From contig JAGMVK010000004.1 in assembly GCA_020747065.1 (NCBI GenBank), positions 1,612,001 through 1,676,000 on the forward strand: a stretch of DNA of 64,000 nucleotides. Direction: 5' to 3'. This document shows, one piece after another, positions 11,805 through 20,981 of the stretch. Under the pieces are notes generated by a model that did not search any database, was not told the origin of the DNA, and worked only from the letters and a program-made list of their open reading frames with translations. The stretch comes from Cadophora sp. MPI-SDFR-AT-0126. Its lineage: Eukaryota > Ascomycota > Leotiomycetes > Helotiales > Ploettnerulaceae. How positions within the stretch are numbered: position 1 is the first letter of the stretch; every line of letters starts with the position of its first letter. The position numbers and the translations under genes are program-made.

Positions 11805-13643
11805 ATGCCTCGCCCAAAGCGCACAAAAGTCGCGCCCTCTGTGCCAGCCCCGCGCGTCAAGAAATCTGTGAAGACCGCCTCTCCTGTCGCAGCAGCTCCA
11901 GTGCCATCCAAGACGCTTTTCGACGACTTATACGACGTGAGCGATGCAGAAAACGCGGTCTCAATAAGTGCGCGGGGTGTGAAGGGAAACACTGGCCAGG
12001 GAAAAGCTATCACAGCATCTTCATCGCGAGAGCTCGGGAGAGGTCTAAATTCTCGCGACTCGGTGAGTAGGAATGGCGAGACGCTGGAAAATCGGTTGGA
12101 AAAGGACCAGATGCCTCAAGAAAATGATCCAGCAGAAGAATCTTCATTGCCAGATATCAATTTGGATTCAAGTAGCCCCTCCATCGAGACGGGTAGGAAG
12201 GAACAGCGCACCCCAGGTATCGAAAGCTCCATGCTTGCGATAGGAAATTTTAGGAGGCGACCGCGTCAACCAAGCATCCTAGGCCGGGGTCCTGGACGAG
12301 CGAGATCTAGCAGTATCGAATCGAATATGGCTGAGGATAATGGGCTTTCGAGCGTGGGGCGAAAGAGCACATCAGCGATGGGAATTGGTAACTTCAAGAG
12401 GCGACCTCGCGAAAGCAGCATCATGGGACGGAATGCTGCGCCCGTCCCGTCTAGTATGGCTTTGGATACGGAGAGGGGCACGCCAGCGAATGTCGGTTCA
12501 GCGATGAAGATAGGCGCGTTCAAGCGCAGAGAAAGGGAGCCAAGTATCTTACGGACAGCCCAAAAGGTTCGACAAGAAGAGCCTTTGGACTACGATGATG
12601 ATGAAGACGATTTCAATCCCGATGATGAATCAACACCTCTCAATCTGTCGAAAACTAGGAATATGACCCGTTCCTCAAGTGGCCCGTCCTCGAGTTCGAG
12701 AAAGCGAAAACTTTCAGCAATCCAGGTTCCGCGATCTAGTCCAAGTTTGCCTTCTCCCAGAGCAGACGGAGCAGACGAGACAGTTCCAGCGACAAATCCT
12801 GTTGGTGACGAGCAAGAAGAAGAGGAGCAAGAGGAAGGGGTTGAGCCTTCACCACCCTTAATGCCCTCGATCGAAGCTCGACCTGATACTCCGGAACCTC
12901 TAAGCGAGACTATGGCGCCACCTCAAAGCAGCAGTCCCCTTCTTTCAAGTCCTGAGTTGCCACCAAGGACGCGAAGAGCACCGTCCAGAGGGCGACGCCC
13001 CTTACGAGGCAGAACCCCTCCACCAAGAACCCAAGATTCGCCAATCTCCTCTCCACCATCCCTCACCCATTCTCCAAACAGGCCGGTACATGCCACAGTG
13101 CGCAGACCGCAGCGACAGGCTCCACCACCAAGTTCATTCTCTACGGCTCAACTCCAGGCTCTTCTACCACGGAGACGGCAGCGTGCAACTGCAAGAGATC
13201 CATTTGACGTCCCTAGCTCAGGGGACGAGGTTGATGTCTCTGGCCTTGCACCGGATGATGACGAGCTTTCGTACTTGAATGTCCAAGCCAGATCTCGAAG
13301 ACATACAAGTGTTCGAGCGCGAACTCCGGCACCACTCAAGCGAGGAGGAAGGGTCAACAGGCCAGTTCCAAAGGCGAAAGATTCAACCGTGAAGCGCACC
13401 TACGGATCTCGTGCCCATACTGTGTCAGACAAAGAAAACACTGTCGAGGTTGATCCTGATGATAGTCTTGCACCCATACCAGATGATGTAGCGAGCGGCG
13501 ATCCGGACAGTAGCCAGGAGCTGGAGGAGAGAGTCGGCAAGGAACTGAAGAGGGCAGCCAAGAAATTCCAGGAGGTTGATAAGTGGGAGTTGGAATTTGA
13601 GGAAGTCACTGCGAGTAGCTCTTCACCGAGAGATGGTCGATAA
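11805..13643 (+). CDS. Disordered, probably nuclear protein with three IG-x-F-(K/R)-RR motifs; function unknown
   Basis: Single exon, 612 aa, ATG in a good context (caacaATGcc). I do not recognise a named family. The sequence is low-complexity: basic N-terminus (MPRPKRTKVA), acidic patches near 255-275 and 335-350, long Ser/Pro/Arg stretches from 280 to 520, and NLS-like SSRKRKL near 297-303. Three related motifs stand out: IGNFRRRPRQPSIL (146-159), IGNFKRRPRESSIM (194-207) and IGAFKRREREPSIL (236-249), each preceded by S-(S/A)-M, spaced about 40-50 residues apart. A DDDEDDFNPDDESTPLNLSK stretch follows. The C-terminus (about 570-612) is helical and charged and ends VDKWELEFEEVTASSSS. The pattern fits a chromatin or kinetochore scaffold carrying repeated short binding motifs, but that is inference. 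It is convergent with PRO1. Confidence 0.75.
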   Translation: MPRPKRTKVAPSVPAPRVKKSVKTASPVAAAPVPSKTLFDDLYDVSDAENAVSISARGVKGNTGQGKAITASSSRELGRGLNSRDSVSRNGETLENRLEKDQMPQENDPAEESSLPDINLDSSSPSIETGRKEQRTPGIESSMLAIGNFRRRPRQPSILGRGPGRARSSSIESNMAEDNGLSSVGRKSTSAMGIGNFKRRPRESSIMGRNAAPVPSSMALDTERGTPANVGSAMKIGAFKRREREPSILRTAQKVRQEEPLDYDDDEDDFNPDDESTPLNLSKTRNMTRSSSGPSSSSRKRKLSAIQVPRSSPSLPSPRADGADETVPATNPVGDEQEEEEQEEGVEPSPPLMPSIEARPDTPEPLSETMAPPQSSSPLLSSPELPPRTRRAPSRGRRPLRGRTPPPRTQDSPISSPPSLTHSPNRPVHATVRRPQRQAPPPSSFSTAQLQALLPRRRQRATARDPFDVPSSGDEVDVSGLAPDDDELSYLNVQARSRRHTSVRARTPAPLKRGGRVNRPVPKAKDSTVKRTYGSRAHTVSDKENTVEVDPDDSLAPIPDDVASGDPDSSQELEERVGKELKRAAKKFQEVDKWELEFEEVTASSSSPRDGR

Positions 13644-14005
13644 ATGTTTGCTCTGTCGCTTGGGTTCGAGGTTACTTGGTTTTCGGAGGTGTGACGAGTG
13701 GATGAAGGATGAGGGCTAGGGTATGGTTTCACGCCTTGGATGGAGTTCTACGGGCCGGGTTATGCATCGATTGTATGCAAGGCGTAGGGTTGTACAATTG
13801 CTTGACTTGCTGAATTGGCTGATTGAGAGCTCCATTGTTTACGAGTCTGCAAGTAGGCAAGGAGGAAGTGAGAACAAACAAAATGTCAAAGCTTTCCCTG
13901 CATCTTCCAATGACCGACCCTGAAATGCTCTTTAGAAAAACTTGAACTCCTCGGCTCCCATCTCCAAACGCCTGTACCGTCAAACGCACCCACCACTAGC
14001 AGTAT
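13644..14005. other. Convergent 3'-3' spacer
   Basis: A spacer of 362 bases separates the stops of the triple-motif protein gene (+) and PRO1 (-). No coding signal; presumably both 3' UTRs and poly(A) sites. Confidence 0.45.
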
Positions 14006-15592
14006 TTATCTTAGCTCCAAACTTGGAGTAACTGGTCTACTCTCCCTGACGAAGAACGATATGTTCTCCCGTAGTGCAACATACTCACTATCTGCATATC
14101 CTAACAATCCCTGAATCTCACTACTCCTGACGCCCTTAATCCGCATGATTTCCGCCGCGCTATAATTGACCAGTGCTCTCCCGACCTCTATCCCAGGGTC
14201 CTCCCATAATTTTGGTGCCAGCTCACCAGTTTGACTGGCTCCTTTAGGAATCCTATCAACGACAACGAGACGCACCGCTTCTTGCTGCGCGAATGTCCCT
14301 TCCACATCTACAACACCCACTGGGAGGAGCCCTGCTTTGGCTGCTAGAGCCCGATGCGCACCAGCATCTATGTAGACTGTCCCATGAGGAGCAAGACCAT
14401 GCAAAAGCCAGAAATATCTATCACGGATAGGTTGTGGTGAGGGAATGAAGCGCGTATGCAGTGGAGCAACAATAGCAGGTTCCAGCGAAGCAGTTGATCG
14501 AGCAAGCGGCTCCTCGTACGACGCAGATGCTGAGTGCACGGCTTTACCAGATGGAAGAGTGGATGGTAGAGACCCAGATGCGGCTTTCAGATTCTGTACG
14601 TAGCGCACTATGTTCACAATATTTCCGGGGTTGGAAGAACGTGTGATTACTGTCGTCACGCCTGCGGACGTTGCGAGGCGTGCCGCGACGATTTTGGTGG
14701 ACATGCCGCCTGTGCCTAGGGCTGAGCCTGCGCTAGATACTGGATACTTTTAGATTGGGAGAAGTTTGAAAAGAGCTGTGGAGACTGAGGCGAGACTTAC
14801 CATCTGCTTGAAGGGCTGCGATATCTTCCACCACTTCTATGGCTTGAGCATCGGGATTCGTCCTAGGGTTCTTGTCATAGAGACAATCGACGTCTGTCAT
14901 GAGGAAGAGATAGTCTGCATGCACCATTGCCGCTGTGATCGCCGACAATGTGTCGTTATCTCCAAATTTGATTTCAGTTACAGCAATAGTGTCATTCTCA
15001 TTGACGATGGGAATGACGCCCATCTCGAGGAGCTCCGCGAATGTATTTTGAGCATTAAGATATTGGGTGCGCTGCATTTTGTTAGATTAAAGAAATTGAG
15101 ATTCACCGGTGAGGCTTACATCTGCAATATCATTTCTGGTGAGCAGAATCTGGGCAATTGGTTGACGTAAGTGGCCGAACAAGCTATCCCAAAGACTTAT
15201 GAGTCGACATTGACCGATGGCCGCTAATGCCTGAATCATAGCGTCAATACTTATGTTCCGTACAAGAAATTAAAAATGTATGTACCTGAATTCTGGGAAG
15301 ATGTTTTGGTCTCTTGTCGAGATCCATTCTCCGCAGACCGACTCCAATAGCCCCGGAAGAGACAATGATGACCTTGTGGCCATCTTTGTGCAGTTTTACA
15401 GCCGTCTCAACGATAAGAGTCAAGATGGAAAGTAGAGGCTCATGGGTCTTCTCGTCAACAATCGAGCTAGTTCCTGTAAAAGTCCATCAGCATGAGTACT
15501 GCGAGACAAGATTTTGATATTCAGCTTTCGAAATCCTCACCGAGTTTTATGACAATTGTCAATGGTTTAGGAGCTTTCATCTTGAGCTGCAT
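14006..15592 (-). CDS. PRO1: Glutamate 5-kinase (gamma-glutamyl kinase), first enzyme of proline synthesis
   Basis: Five exons: 15541-15592, 15286-15473, 15120-15230, 14801-15071 and 14006-14739; introns are 67, 55, 48 and 61 nt, all GT-AG. They join in frame to 451 aa, close to yeast Pro1. The amino-acid kinase fold is evident: IVIKLGTSSI at the start (ATP phosphate loop), [46 protein letters not shown] and [13 protein letters not shown], then [12 protein letters not shown]. The C-terminal ~100 residues (YFWLLHG...[13 protein letters not shown]...) form a PUA domain, common in this enzyme. It phosphorylates L-glutamate for the next enzyme, glutamate-5-semialdehyde dehydrogenase (PRO2), in the cytosol, and is usually feedback-inhibited by proline. 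The start at 15592 is the first in-frame ATG; a second lies 4 codons later. It is divergent from ATP23. Confidence 0.93.
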
Positions 15593-15879
15593 CACTTATT
15601 TCATATCCGCTTAAAATTGTACGAGGTCGTAATGAACATGAAGGAGACAAAGAGAGCTGCCATGAGTTTTATATAAGGATGACTCGTCAGGCCTTTTTAG
15701 CTGCGAAATCGGCAAAAATACAGCCTTGTCAACATCCTCGCCTGATTGGCCAAAGCTTCAACCTCTTCCCCAGAAAAAGTCTACAGTAACGCCCTCCAAC
15801 GCCCTTTTCGCAACACCACAACGTCTCTACGCCCGAATTCAGTCTCCTCTCGATCTCGACGAGCCTAGCAACCATCACA
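15593..15879. promoter_or_regulatory. Shared divergent promoter of PRO1 and ATP23
   Basis: Only 287 bases separate the start codons of PRO1 (minus) and ATP23 (plus), so both core promoters and 5' UTRs must share this stretch. No strong TATA box seen; a pyrimidine-rich tract precedes the ATP23 ATG. Confidence 0.6.
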
Positions 15880-16672
15880 ATGGCTGATGACCCCCCCAAA
15901 GCCCCCGCCACGAATACGAATGCATCCACAAACGATCCCGCGAAAACAGGCTACGACCCAACAGCCAAATGGAGCAATTACTGGAACATACTCACGGGCC
16001 GTATGACCGCAGAAGGGCAGCATGAATTCCGCGAGGCAGCATATATCCGCAACGAGGCTGCGGATTGCAAGAAGTGCGACGAGTGGAGAGATTGGTGTTT
16101 CCAGTACTCGCCTACGGTCATATTCATGAAGAAGAACATTGAGGCTTTGAATGGGGATCTACATGCGGGGAATGTTATCTGTAGGAGGTGTCCGACGCGG
16201 AAAGATGAGAATGGCAACTGGATCCGGCAGGGAGGAGGGTTTAGTCCGGATCATGGGATTTTGATCTGTGCGAACGAGATGAGGGATAAGAAGCATTTGG
16301 AGGATACGTTGGCGCATGAAATGGTACATGCGTGGGATCATTTGAGGTGGAAGGTTGATTGGGCGGATTTGAGGCATGCGGCTTGTACAGAGGTAAGTCT
16401 AATACAGGATTGTCAATTAAGGGGATTCCGCTAATACTCATTAGATTCGAGCTTCGAGCTTGAGCGGAGAGTGTAGGTGGATGCGAGAGTTCTGGACGAG
16501 AAACAACTGGACTTTAACACAACAACATCAAAACTGTGTAAGATCGAGGGCGGTTAGGTCGGTGATGAACAGAACATCTTGCAAAGACGACGTACAAGCA
16601 GTGAAGGTAGTCAATGAGGTGTGGGATTCTTGCTTCGCGGATACCCGGCCGTTTGATGGCATTTATAGATAG
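15880..16672 (+). CDS. ATP23: Mitochondrial inner-membrane metalloprotease ATP23
   Basis: Two exons, 15880-16392 and 16445-16672, around a 52-nt intron (gtaagt...cattag); product 246 aa. The zinc site is [10 protein letters not shown] with His146, Glu147 and His150 (HExxH). Conserved cysteine pairs CKKCDEW and CRRCP and the C-terminal block [13 protein letters not shown]...[16 protein letters not shown] are hallmarks of the Atp23 family (M76). Family knowledge: Atp23 sits on the intermembrane-space side, removes the presequence of Atp6, helps assemble the F0 sector of ATP synthase and degrades Ups1-type proteins. No classic mitochondrial presequence is seen, in keeping with import by the cysteine-relay (Mia40) route known for yeast Atp23. 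The start is the only ATG that fits and is tightly spaced from PRO1. Confidence 0.93.
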
Positions 16673-16861
16673 TTTGGCGATAGAGGGTTGTATCAACATG
16701 TAGAACACTACAGGCAATTTATGCTTGTCATGATTATATTGGTCAGCGTAGGCGTACAGGAATATATATGATCTCCGATTCCCCAAATCATGCCCATCCA
16801 TGTTGTGTAACAGGCTATGCCCCAACCCCAAAACGCCAGACTCATGTCATTAATTCGTTAT

Positions 16862-18168
16862 TTAATCATCACGCTCACTGGTCTTACTGCCAGTTGACTT
16901 CGAATTCCGCATGCTGGCCCGTTCGCCCTTCACACAATGTTTGATGATCCACGGATGCTTCTGAACTTGGTCGAGAGGGATTCTCTTCTCGGGGTCTAGG
17001 ACGAGAAGCTATGACTGATTAGCGACGTTCGATGACCGTTAGTGCCATAACTCACTCTCTTAATCAAGTCTCTTGCTTCTGGGCTCACAAAGCTGGGTAC
17101 AGTCATTTCTCCCCGTGCGATCCTCCTCTGGGTCATCACTGGAGTGTCCTCGAAAGGCGCTTCTCCGACCAAAAACTCGTACGTCAAGACGCCCAAACTC
17201 CAAAGATCAACCTTCTCAGTGTAGTAATTATCTTGGCTTCCAGGCTTGATCATCTCCGGAGGCAGGTAGTCAAGAGTGCCACACATGGTGTTTCTCCTGT
17301 TGTTTGGTGCGTGAACACTCCAGCCAAAATCCGATATCTTGATCTCGCCATGTATACCGACAAGAATGTTTTCTGGCTTGATATCTCGGTGCATCACATG
17401 CTTCTTGTGTAGGAATTTCAGAGCCGCAGCCATCTGAGCAATGTACTGAGCTGCCTTCCATTCCGGGAAGCGGTTTTCCCGGCGGAGATGTTTGTACAAT
17501 TCTCCCTTTCCAGCAAATTCGAGAATGAGGAATATTCTCTTGCTGTCGTGGAAATGACCATATAGTTGAAGAATATTAGGGTGTCGGAGATTGCTTTGAA
17601 TCTCAATTTCTCTCCGAACCTGCTTCTCAACCTTTCCTTGCTGGATCTCGTTTTTGTGCAGTACCTTCAAAGCGCACACGTATCCGGAGCTGCGCTCCCT
17701 TGCCAGGTATACACGACCAAATTTCCCCTTGCCTAAGGGTCGACCGATTTCGAACATGCCGAGATGAAACTGTTTCGGCGGTGCAGGTTGTTCATACATA
17801 GGATTGGACTTGCGCTCGATTCTGATGGCCTCTTCCGATCCTCGCGAGGAACCTCCTTTCCGTGGCGGAGAGCCATTTTGCATGTTAGAGGCCCGCCATT
17901 GGGCGGCCTGGGAAGGAACTGTGACTATTGTGCTTGTTGTGTTTTGACTTTGAAGGGCAATCTTGAGAAGGTTGGCGCGACTCGCATTTTGAGACAATTG
18001 GGAGGATGAGGTTGTAGATGTTGTCATCTTTGAATGTTAGCCAGATGACAGAAATCGAGATCCAATCTTGCGTACCTTTGACTTCTGGTACTTGCTTCCA
18101 TCACCAGGATCGTTCTCATCGTTCACTGACATGCGCTCGAAGCGCGATTCGAGAACGCGGGTAGTCAT
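16862..18168 (-). CDS. ark1: Aurora-type serine/threonine kinase (Ipl1/Ark1)
   Basis: Three exons: 18076-18168, 17056-18027 and 16862-17008; introns 48 and 47 nt. Product 403 aa. The N-terminal ~120 residues are Ser/Thr-rich and not conserved, starting [20 protein letters not shown]. The kinase domain begins at [18 protein letters not shown]; the ATP lysine is K152 in [15 protein letters not shown], the DFGWSVHAP loop and the activation segment [16 protein letters not shown] are diagnostic for Aurora kinases, the Thr after RRN being the usual autophosphorylation site activated by INCENP. The terminal exon gives the last helix ([17 protein letters not shown]). As the only Aurora expected in most ascomycetes, it should be the catalytic subunit of the chromosomal passenger complex, correcting kinetochore-microtubule attachment. 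It is divergent from TIP41. Confidence 0.94.
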
Positions 18169-18548
18169 TGAAGAGGACTTCGAGTCAACAGAAAGAGGAA
18201 CAATTGCTGTATCGAGGTATTCGATCGGTCAATTGGTAGATCTGGTGCGAGCTGTCTGGTTAGTATGAAGTTGGACTTGGATCTTCTTGATGTCAGTTGC
18301 GACTCGGCTTGCCCTATTTGTTGACGAGGCGCTAGCTGGCTGGCAGAGCAACGCCTGAAACTCGGCCTTGGCATCGCTGCTGGACCCCACGCCCGTGCCT
18401 TGAAGCTTGGTCCTGCACTTACCCCACTACAACTTCAAAGCTCACTTGCATCCAAGCAGTGAGCTGAAATCAGCAAGAGCTGCATCGCGAGTACCTGAGA
18501 AATACCTACACGAATCCTATTCTCGCAGATGCTTCATAGAAGTACACC
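18169..18548. promoter_or_regulatory. Divergent promoter region between the Aurora kinase and TIP41
   Basis: A stretch of 380 bases between start codons on opposite strands. Short ORFs in it are shadows. No clear TATA box; the region should hold both 5' UTRs and core promoters. Confidence 0.5.
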
Positions 18549-19565
18549 ATGTCTTTCAACGGTCCCATCAACGAGTCGTACCCAACGCCTGACGCCAAAG
18601 ATAGCGCTACTGTGTCGCATACTCAAAAAGGCTTCAAGATCAGTGCAAGAAAGCTTCCAATTTCGAAGTCCGGCCCCATCGATGATATGTCGACGAAGCT
18701 GGGCATTCCGGTACCGGAGATGATATTCGGCGACAACTTAGTCTCAATCGAACATATGGCGAGTGGCTGGCGGTTGGAGTTCAATGCATATGATGCTCTA
18801 GATAGGGTGGACAAGACAGACAAGAATATGCTAAAGGTTGCATATTCGAAAGAGTGGTCAAGCAGCAGGTATGACTAGCTTGCAACATCATGCAGAATGG
18901 TTTCTGACATGTCACAGAGAAAAGACACATGAGGGTATCAAGGAGGTCGTGAAGCCATTCGACTGGTCATACACAACAGACTACAAGGGCACAATAACCA
19001 ACGGAAAGCAATTCGAATTGCAGAAAGGCAATGCAGAACCAATTCCCATTGAGCTTTTAAAGCGGCCAGATCCAATACTGTTTTTTGAGGAAGTTGTGCT
19101 CTACGAAAGCGAACTGGATGATAACGGTATCTCCATCTTCTCCTGCAAATTACGAGTTATGCCAGACCGTATGTTGTTACTTTGCCGATTATTCATGAGA
19201 CTGGATCAAGTTTTAATCAGAATTCGGGACACGAGAATCTATGTGGACTTCAACACTGGCAAGGTCATCAGAGACTACACGGAGAAAGAGGAGAAATTTG
19301 AGAGAGTCAAGCAGGTAGGTTTCGAGATTTCTCACATGTTTCTATTTCTGCCTTTCTGAGGATCATCCACGCTTGTCAAGATTCGTACCCTGTCACTGCT
19401 GCACCTCAAGTACCAAATTAAGTCACTTGCTAATGTCGTATGCAGGGTTTGGTGGCATCGGGCAGGCTACCCAGCGATATTACAACCGCTCTTCGTGATC
19501 CCAACCAGATAGGCCATCTCGTGACAGAAGTTGCGCATACTTTGGAAAGTCTGACAGTCTCCTGA
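18549..19565 (+). CDS. TIP41: TIP41-like protein, regulator of PP2A/TOR signalling
   Basis: Three exons, 18549-18868, 18918-19314 and 19446-19565; introns 49 and 131 nt. Product 278 aa. Conserved TIP41 blocks are visible: GWRLEFNAYDALDRVDKTDK, LKVAYSKEWSSSREKTHEG, VKPFDWSYTTDYKGT, and SCKLRVMPDRMLLLCRLFMR followed by DTRIYVDFNTGKVIRDYTE. A stretch inside exon 2 (19169-19220) has a GT...AG layout but encodes the conserved VMP...LLLCRLFMRLD segment, so I kept it as coding. Family knowledge: Tip41 binds Tap42/alpha4 and PP2A-type phosphatases and modulates TORC1 output on nitrogen signals; it acts in the cytosol. The start (ATGTCTTTCAACGG) gives the expected short N-terminal tail. Confidence 0.93.
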
Positions 19566-20184
19566 TCGTCCTCATTTCCATCGATCCGTTGCATAGCGCT
19601 GGAGTTTGGGAGATGAGCATTGTTCGAGGCGTTAGAGTCGGATTTGCTGCCTGGTCTCCGAATAAGTCACTCTTATATAGGCAGGAATCCAAGATGATCA
19701 TTTCTTGAGGTTATAGTATTTGTTTTATTACGGAACCGGAATCACTTACTCCGATTGATTTGATCCTGAATATTCTTCCAATCGGAGCTCGGATCGCTTA
19801 ACTGGTGAGCAGTGTAGAGGTATGGGTAGGCGATTCGGAAGACTAGGACTCAGGCATAGCACAGATTTGAGGGGAAGAAGTTCAGCTCAAGTCTTGATGC
19901 AAATTGATTTGGCTCAACCACATTATATAAAAGCAACTTATCGGAAGGAACCCTAGGTGGGCAGTCTTAAGCTCGAGATAATTATTTTGAAGCTTTTCAA
20001 GAGCCTCTTGGAGCCTCCTTCCATAGATCCGAGGCTCGGGTAGGTGCATTGAGAAGGGAGAGCCTTGATCCTCGCTAGTGGTTTTGAATCTTTTCACAGA
20101 GAATAAAAACGAAACACACCAGCGCCGTCGTCTATACCCCACTTCATGTAATGCTTGTCCTTATTCCGAGATCTACATCTCATC

Positions 20185-20190
20185 CCCCGC
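20185..20190 (-). promoter_or_regulatory. Candidate CreA/Cre1 site
   Basis: CCCCGC on the plus strand (GCGGGG on minus) matches the SYGGRG consensus of the carbon-catabolite repressor CreA. It lies about 800 bases upstream of the GH7 start codon. A six-base match alone is weak. Confidence 0.35.
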
Positions 20191-20266
20191 ATGCCGAGCA
20201 AAATTTCCCACAAACAGTAAACCGTTCAGCAAGCTTTTACGAATTCAGCCGTCTTGTCACGAGCAC

Positions 20267-20273
20267 GGCTAAA
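20267..20273 (+). promoter_or_regulatory. Candidate XlnR/Xyr1 site
   Basis: GGCTAAA is an exact match to the core used by the cellulase/xylanase activator XlnR/Xyr1. It is about 715 bases upstream of the GH7 ATG. Confidence 0.35.
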
Positions 20274-20413
20274 TACTTTTCTAGGGCTCGAGTACGTACC
20301 TTTAATTCCATAACATCTGATCTACCTACAGATAACTAGATCTACTGCTGTCAAGTGATGGCGGAGAGATGCTTCCTTCTACCTAAGCGAAGAAATCAGG
20401 GGGTGCGGTCATC

Positions 20414-20427
20414 CCCCGCATCCCCGG
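20414..20427 (-). promoter_or_regulatory. Paired candidate CreA/Cre1 sites
   Basis: CCCCGC (20414-20419) and CCCCGG (20422-20427) lie two bases apart in the same orientation; both match SYGGRG read on the minus strand. Closely spaced double sites are the arrangement reported as functional for CreA repression, which makes this pair more credible than a single hit. It lies about 560 bases before the GH7 ATG. Confidence 0.5.
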
Positions 20428-20674
20428 GATCGACCCTCTTCAGTAATAAGCATCCTGAGGACACGCGGTTTAGTTTTGTGGACCGTCGTCTGCTGGTCTA
20501 AAGGTTCTTTGAGCGTTTGTTTCAAGCTTCTACGGACCTGAAGGTAGGCTTTTTCGGCTCTGCGGGCCTACAAAACAGTCTTTAATATGTAAAGCGGGTA
20601 GCTATTGTTTTCGGTGGAATGAAAGGGGAAGAGCATCAGGAAACGAAGCTGGGATTGGAGAGGGACCCCTTTTG

Positions 20675-20680
20675 GGCTAA
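20675..20680 (+). promoter_or_regulatory. Candidate XlnR/Xyr1 site, proximal
   Basis: GGCTAA, about 305 bases upstream of the GH7 ATG, the distance range common in fungal cellulase promoters. Confidence 0.4.
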
Positions 20681-20849
20681 CCGAGAGGAGAAAGCATGTT
20701 TATTCCACCACTTGACAATCGGGAACTCTCTCAATACAGCGAATTTTTGGTAAATGATCGGTAGCATTTAAAGTGTGGTGATGTCAAAGAGAAACAAAAC
20801 TTTGATGAATCGGATGACCAGAATCTCCAGGGTAGGACTTCAGACGAAC

Positions 20850-20856
20850 TATATAT
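20850..20856 (+). promoter_or_regulatory. Candidate TATA box of the GH7 gene
   Basis: TATATAT, about 130 bases before the start codon and followed by a pyrimidine-rich stretch with many TC steps, as in strongly expressed fungal genes. Confidence 0.5.
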
Positions 20857-20981
20857 TGAGGTATGACACCCTCCTTCTCATCGTTTCTTTCCTCTCTATT
20901 CTCATCCATTCCCATACAAGCAAGCTTGTTCCATCTCCCTCCTTTTTCAGACCACATTCCTTTTCAAGCAGCATATTCATC

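Larger units (their letters stand above)
19566..20981. promoter_or_regulatory. Upstream region of the cellobiohydrolase gene
   Basis: A gene-free stretch of 1.4 kb before the GH7 gene. It carries candidate CreA-type sites (20185, 20414, 20422), two GGCTAA elements (20267, 20675) and a TATA box (20850), each listed separately. Long ORF openings here, including an in-frame extension upstream of the GH7 start, look like chance because the signal peptide fixes the start. Confidence 0.5.

Noticed and set aside
19169..19220. A neat GT...AG segment of 52 nt inside TIP41 exon 2 that looks like an intron.
   Set aside because: It encodes MLLLCRLFMRLDQVLIR, conserved in TIP41 proteins, and its removal would break the frame.
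20775..20981. In-frame upstream extension (69 codons) of the GH7 gene.
   Set aside because: The signal peptide starting at 20982 fixes the true N-terminus, and the TATA box lies inside this stretch.
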